Shown here: positions 6,102 through 6,324 of the stretch, in pieces | How positions within the stretch are numbered: the stretch's first letter is position 1 | How the letters are laid out: the number at the start of each line of letters is the position of its first letter | Source: an uncultured Collinsella sp. | GTDB lineage: Bacteria; Actinomycetota; Coriobacteriia; Coriobacteriales; Coriobacteriaceae | Assembly: GCA_900752475.1 (NCBI GenBank) | Contig: CAADVJ010000192.1 | Span: 1 to 6,324 of the forward strand | Direction: 5' to 3' | DNA: 6,324 nt | Program-made: the position numbers and the translations under genes | Notes under the pieces: generated by a model | Told to the model about the DNA's origin: nothing | The model's input: the letters and a program-made list of their open reading frames with translations, nothing else | Database searches by the model: none

Positions 6102-6155
6102 AGGGGCCTCCTCAATCTATAGAAAGAGCAATAAGCGTATTGTTGAGTGTTCGGC

Positions 6156-6184
6156 ATTATCCGCTGTCGCACGCTAAAGTGCAA
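6156..6184 (-). promoter_or_regulatory. Candidate sigma-70 promoter of aroF
   Basis: On the minus strand TTGCAC (6184-6179) and GATAAT (6161-6156) are separated by exactly 17 bp. The -10 matches consensus at five of six positions and the -35 keeps TTG. Transcription would start near 6149, giving a leader of about 48 nt before ATG 6101. That is too short for a peptide-type attenuator, and no T-box or riboswitch features are visible. The promoter lies 45 bp inside the right mobile-element end, so the gene need not depend on it. Confidence 0.5.
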
Positions 6185-6199
6185 GCCCTTGTCACCCCG

Positions 6200-6224
6200 A
6201 AACCTGCCAAAAAGGGACAGGTTT
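6200..6224. repeat. Hairpin between the right element end and aroF
   Basis: AAACCTG (6200-6206) pairs with CAGGTTT (6218-6224). Two further C-G pairs sit across a bulged A, leaving the loop AAAAAG. On the plus strand it is followed by ATTTG, giving weak terminator character towards the element. It shares GGGACAGG with the loop region of the terminator at 3320-3359, hinting at one family of dispersed palindromes. Confidence 0.5.
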
Positions 6225-6228
6225 ATTT

Positions 6229-6324
6229 GAGCCTTCGTGAGTTCGTGTGGGTAGTCCCTACGCCTCGCGCCCCGGCAGGGCCGGCTTCAGGTCCGAGCAC
6301 CTGAGCATCACGAGGGCGATCAGG
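6229..6324. repeat. Long inverted repeat, right arm (probable IS end)
   Basis: This is the exact reverse complement of 4-99, and the match is still running when the window ends. The internal boundary at 6229 is sharp. The element's 3' terminal sequence reads GAGCCTTCGTGAGTTCGTGT starting at 6229 on the plus strand, which would be its terminal inverted repeat if this is an insertion sequence. The other end of the element is not in the window. Confidence 0.85.
6258..6324 (-). CDS. 3' end of a probable transposase gene (right copy, partial)
   Basis: The minus-strand frame entering from the right edge encodes the same C-terminus as the left copy (21 full codons, LIALVMLRCSDL and onward) and stops at TAG (6260-6258). 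It is read towards aroF. Its identity to the left copy at every base argues for recent spread or gene conversion of the element. The family is not recognised from this fragment. Confidence 0.45.
   Translation of the reverse strand, partial: LIALVMLRCSDLKPALPGREA

Noticed and set aside
5091..6122. 343-codon open frame on the plus strand opposite aroF
   Set aside because: It mirrors the DAHP synthase gene, whose catalytic motifs are all on the minus strand. The antisense product is low-complexity Val/Gly/Ala-rich and unrecognisable.
6102..6149. Attenuator or T-box leader for aroF
   Set aside because: The predicted leader is about 48 nt, with no run of Trp, Phe or Tyr codons, no terminator and no T-box consensus.
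1..6324. Classical composite transposon carrying the four genes
   Set aside because: The cargo looks like ordinary chromosomal housekeeping and resistance genes, with no target duplication or complete element visible. Repeat-bounded assembly is a simpler explanation.

Overview
The window looks like chromosomal DNA from a GC-rich Gram-positive bacterium. A Coriobacteriia member such as Collinsella is my best guess, from the GC-rich codon use, the strong GGAGG-type ribosome sites and the protein families present. That placement is inference, because nothing in the window fixes the taxon. It holds four complete genes and the 3' ends of two inverted copies of one mobile-element-like gene.

Layout. 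Bases 4-99 and 6229-6324 are a perfect 96-bp inverted repeat. Each arm carries the last 21-22 codons of the same ORF, pointing into the window, followed by a 29-bp non-coding end. Both copies are cut by the window edge, and the unique sequence lies between them. Bases 100-293 form a regulatory region for a bacitracin/antimicrobial-peptide type ABC transporter: a BceA-like ATPase (294-1079) and a BceB-like ten-helix permease (1069-3306) that overlaps it by 11 bp. The pair ends at a strong intrinsic terminator (3320-3359). The ATPase has Ala in place of the Walker B Asp, and no two-component system is present in the window.

Bases 3360-3530 upstream of agmatine deiminase (aguA, 3531-4736) hold the most striking non-coding pattern. 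Four copies of a 15-bp sequence alternate in orientation, each starting exactly 40 bp after the last. They overlap a possible promoter and the leader. aguA and the DAHP synthase gene (aroF-like, minus strand, 6101-5070) converge on a 333-bp gene-free stretch that is unusually rich in inverted repeats. One 13-bp hairpin includes part of the aroF stop codon. aroF has a good-looking promoter of its own (6184-6156) beside the right-hand mobile-element end.

Functionally these are three independent units: peptide-antibiotic sensing/detoxification (bceAB-like), arginine-derived polyamine metabolism (aguA), and entry into aromatic amino acid synthesis (aroF). I see no evidence that they form one pathway. 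The parts most worth a second look are the 40-bp-phased repeat, the Walker B substitution, the operator-like repeats before the transporter and the folded convergent intergenic region.
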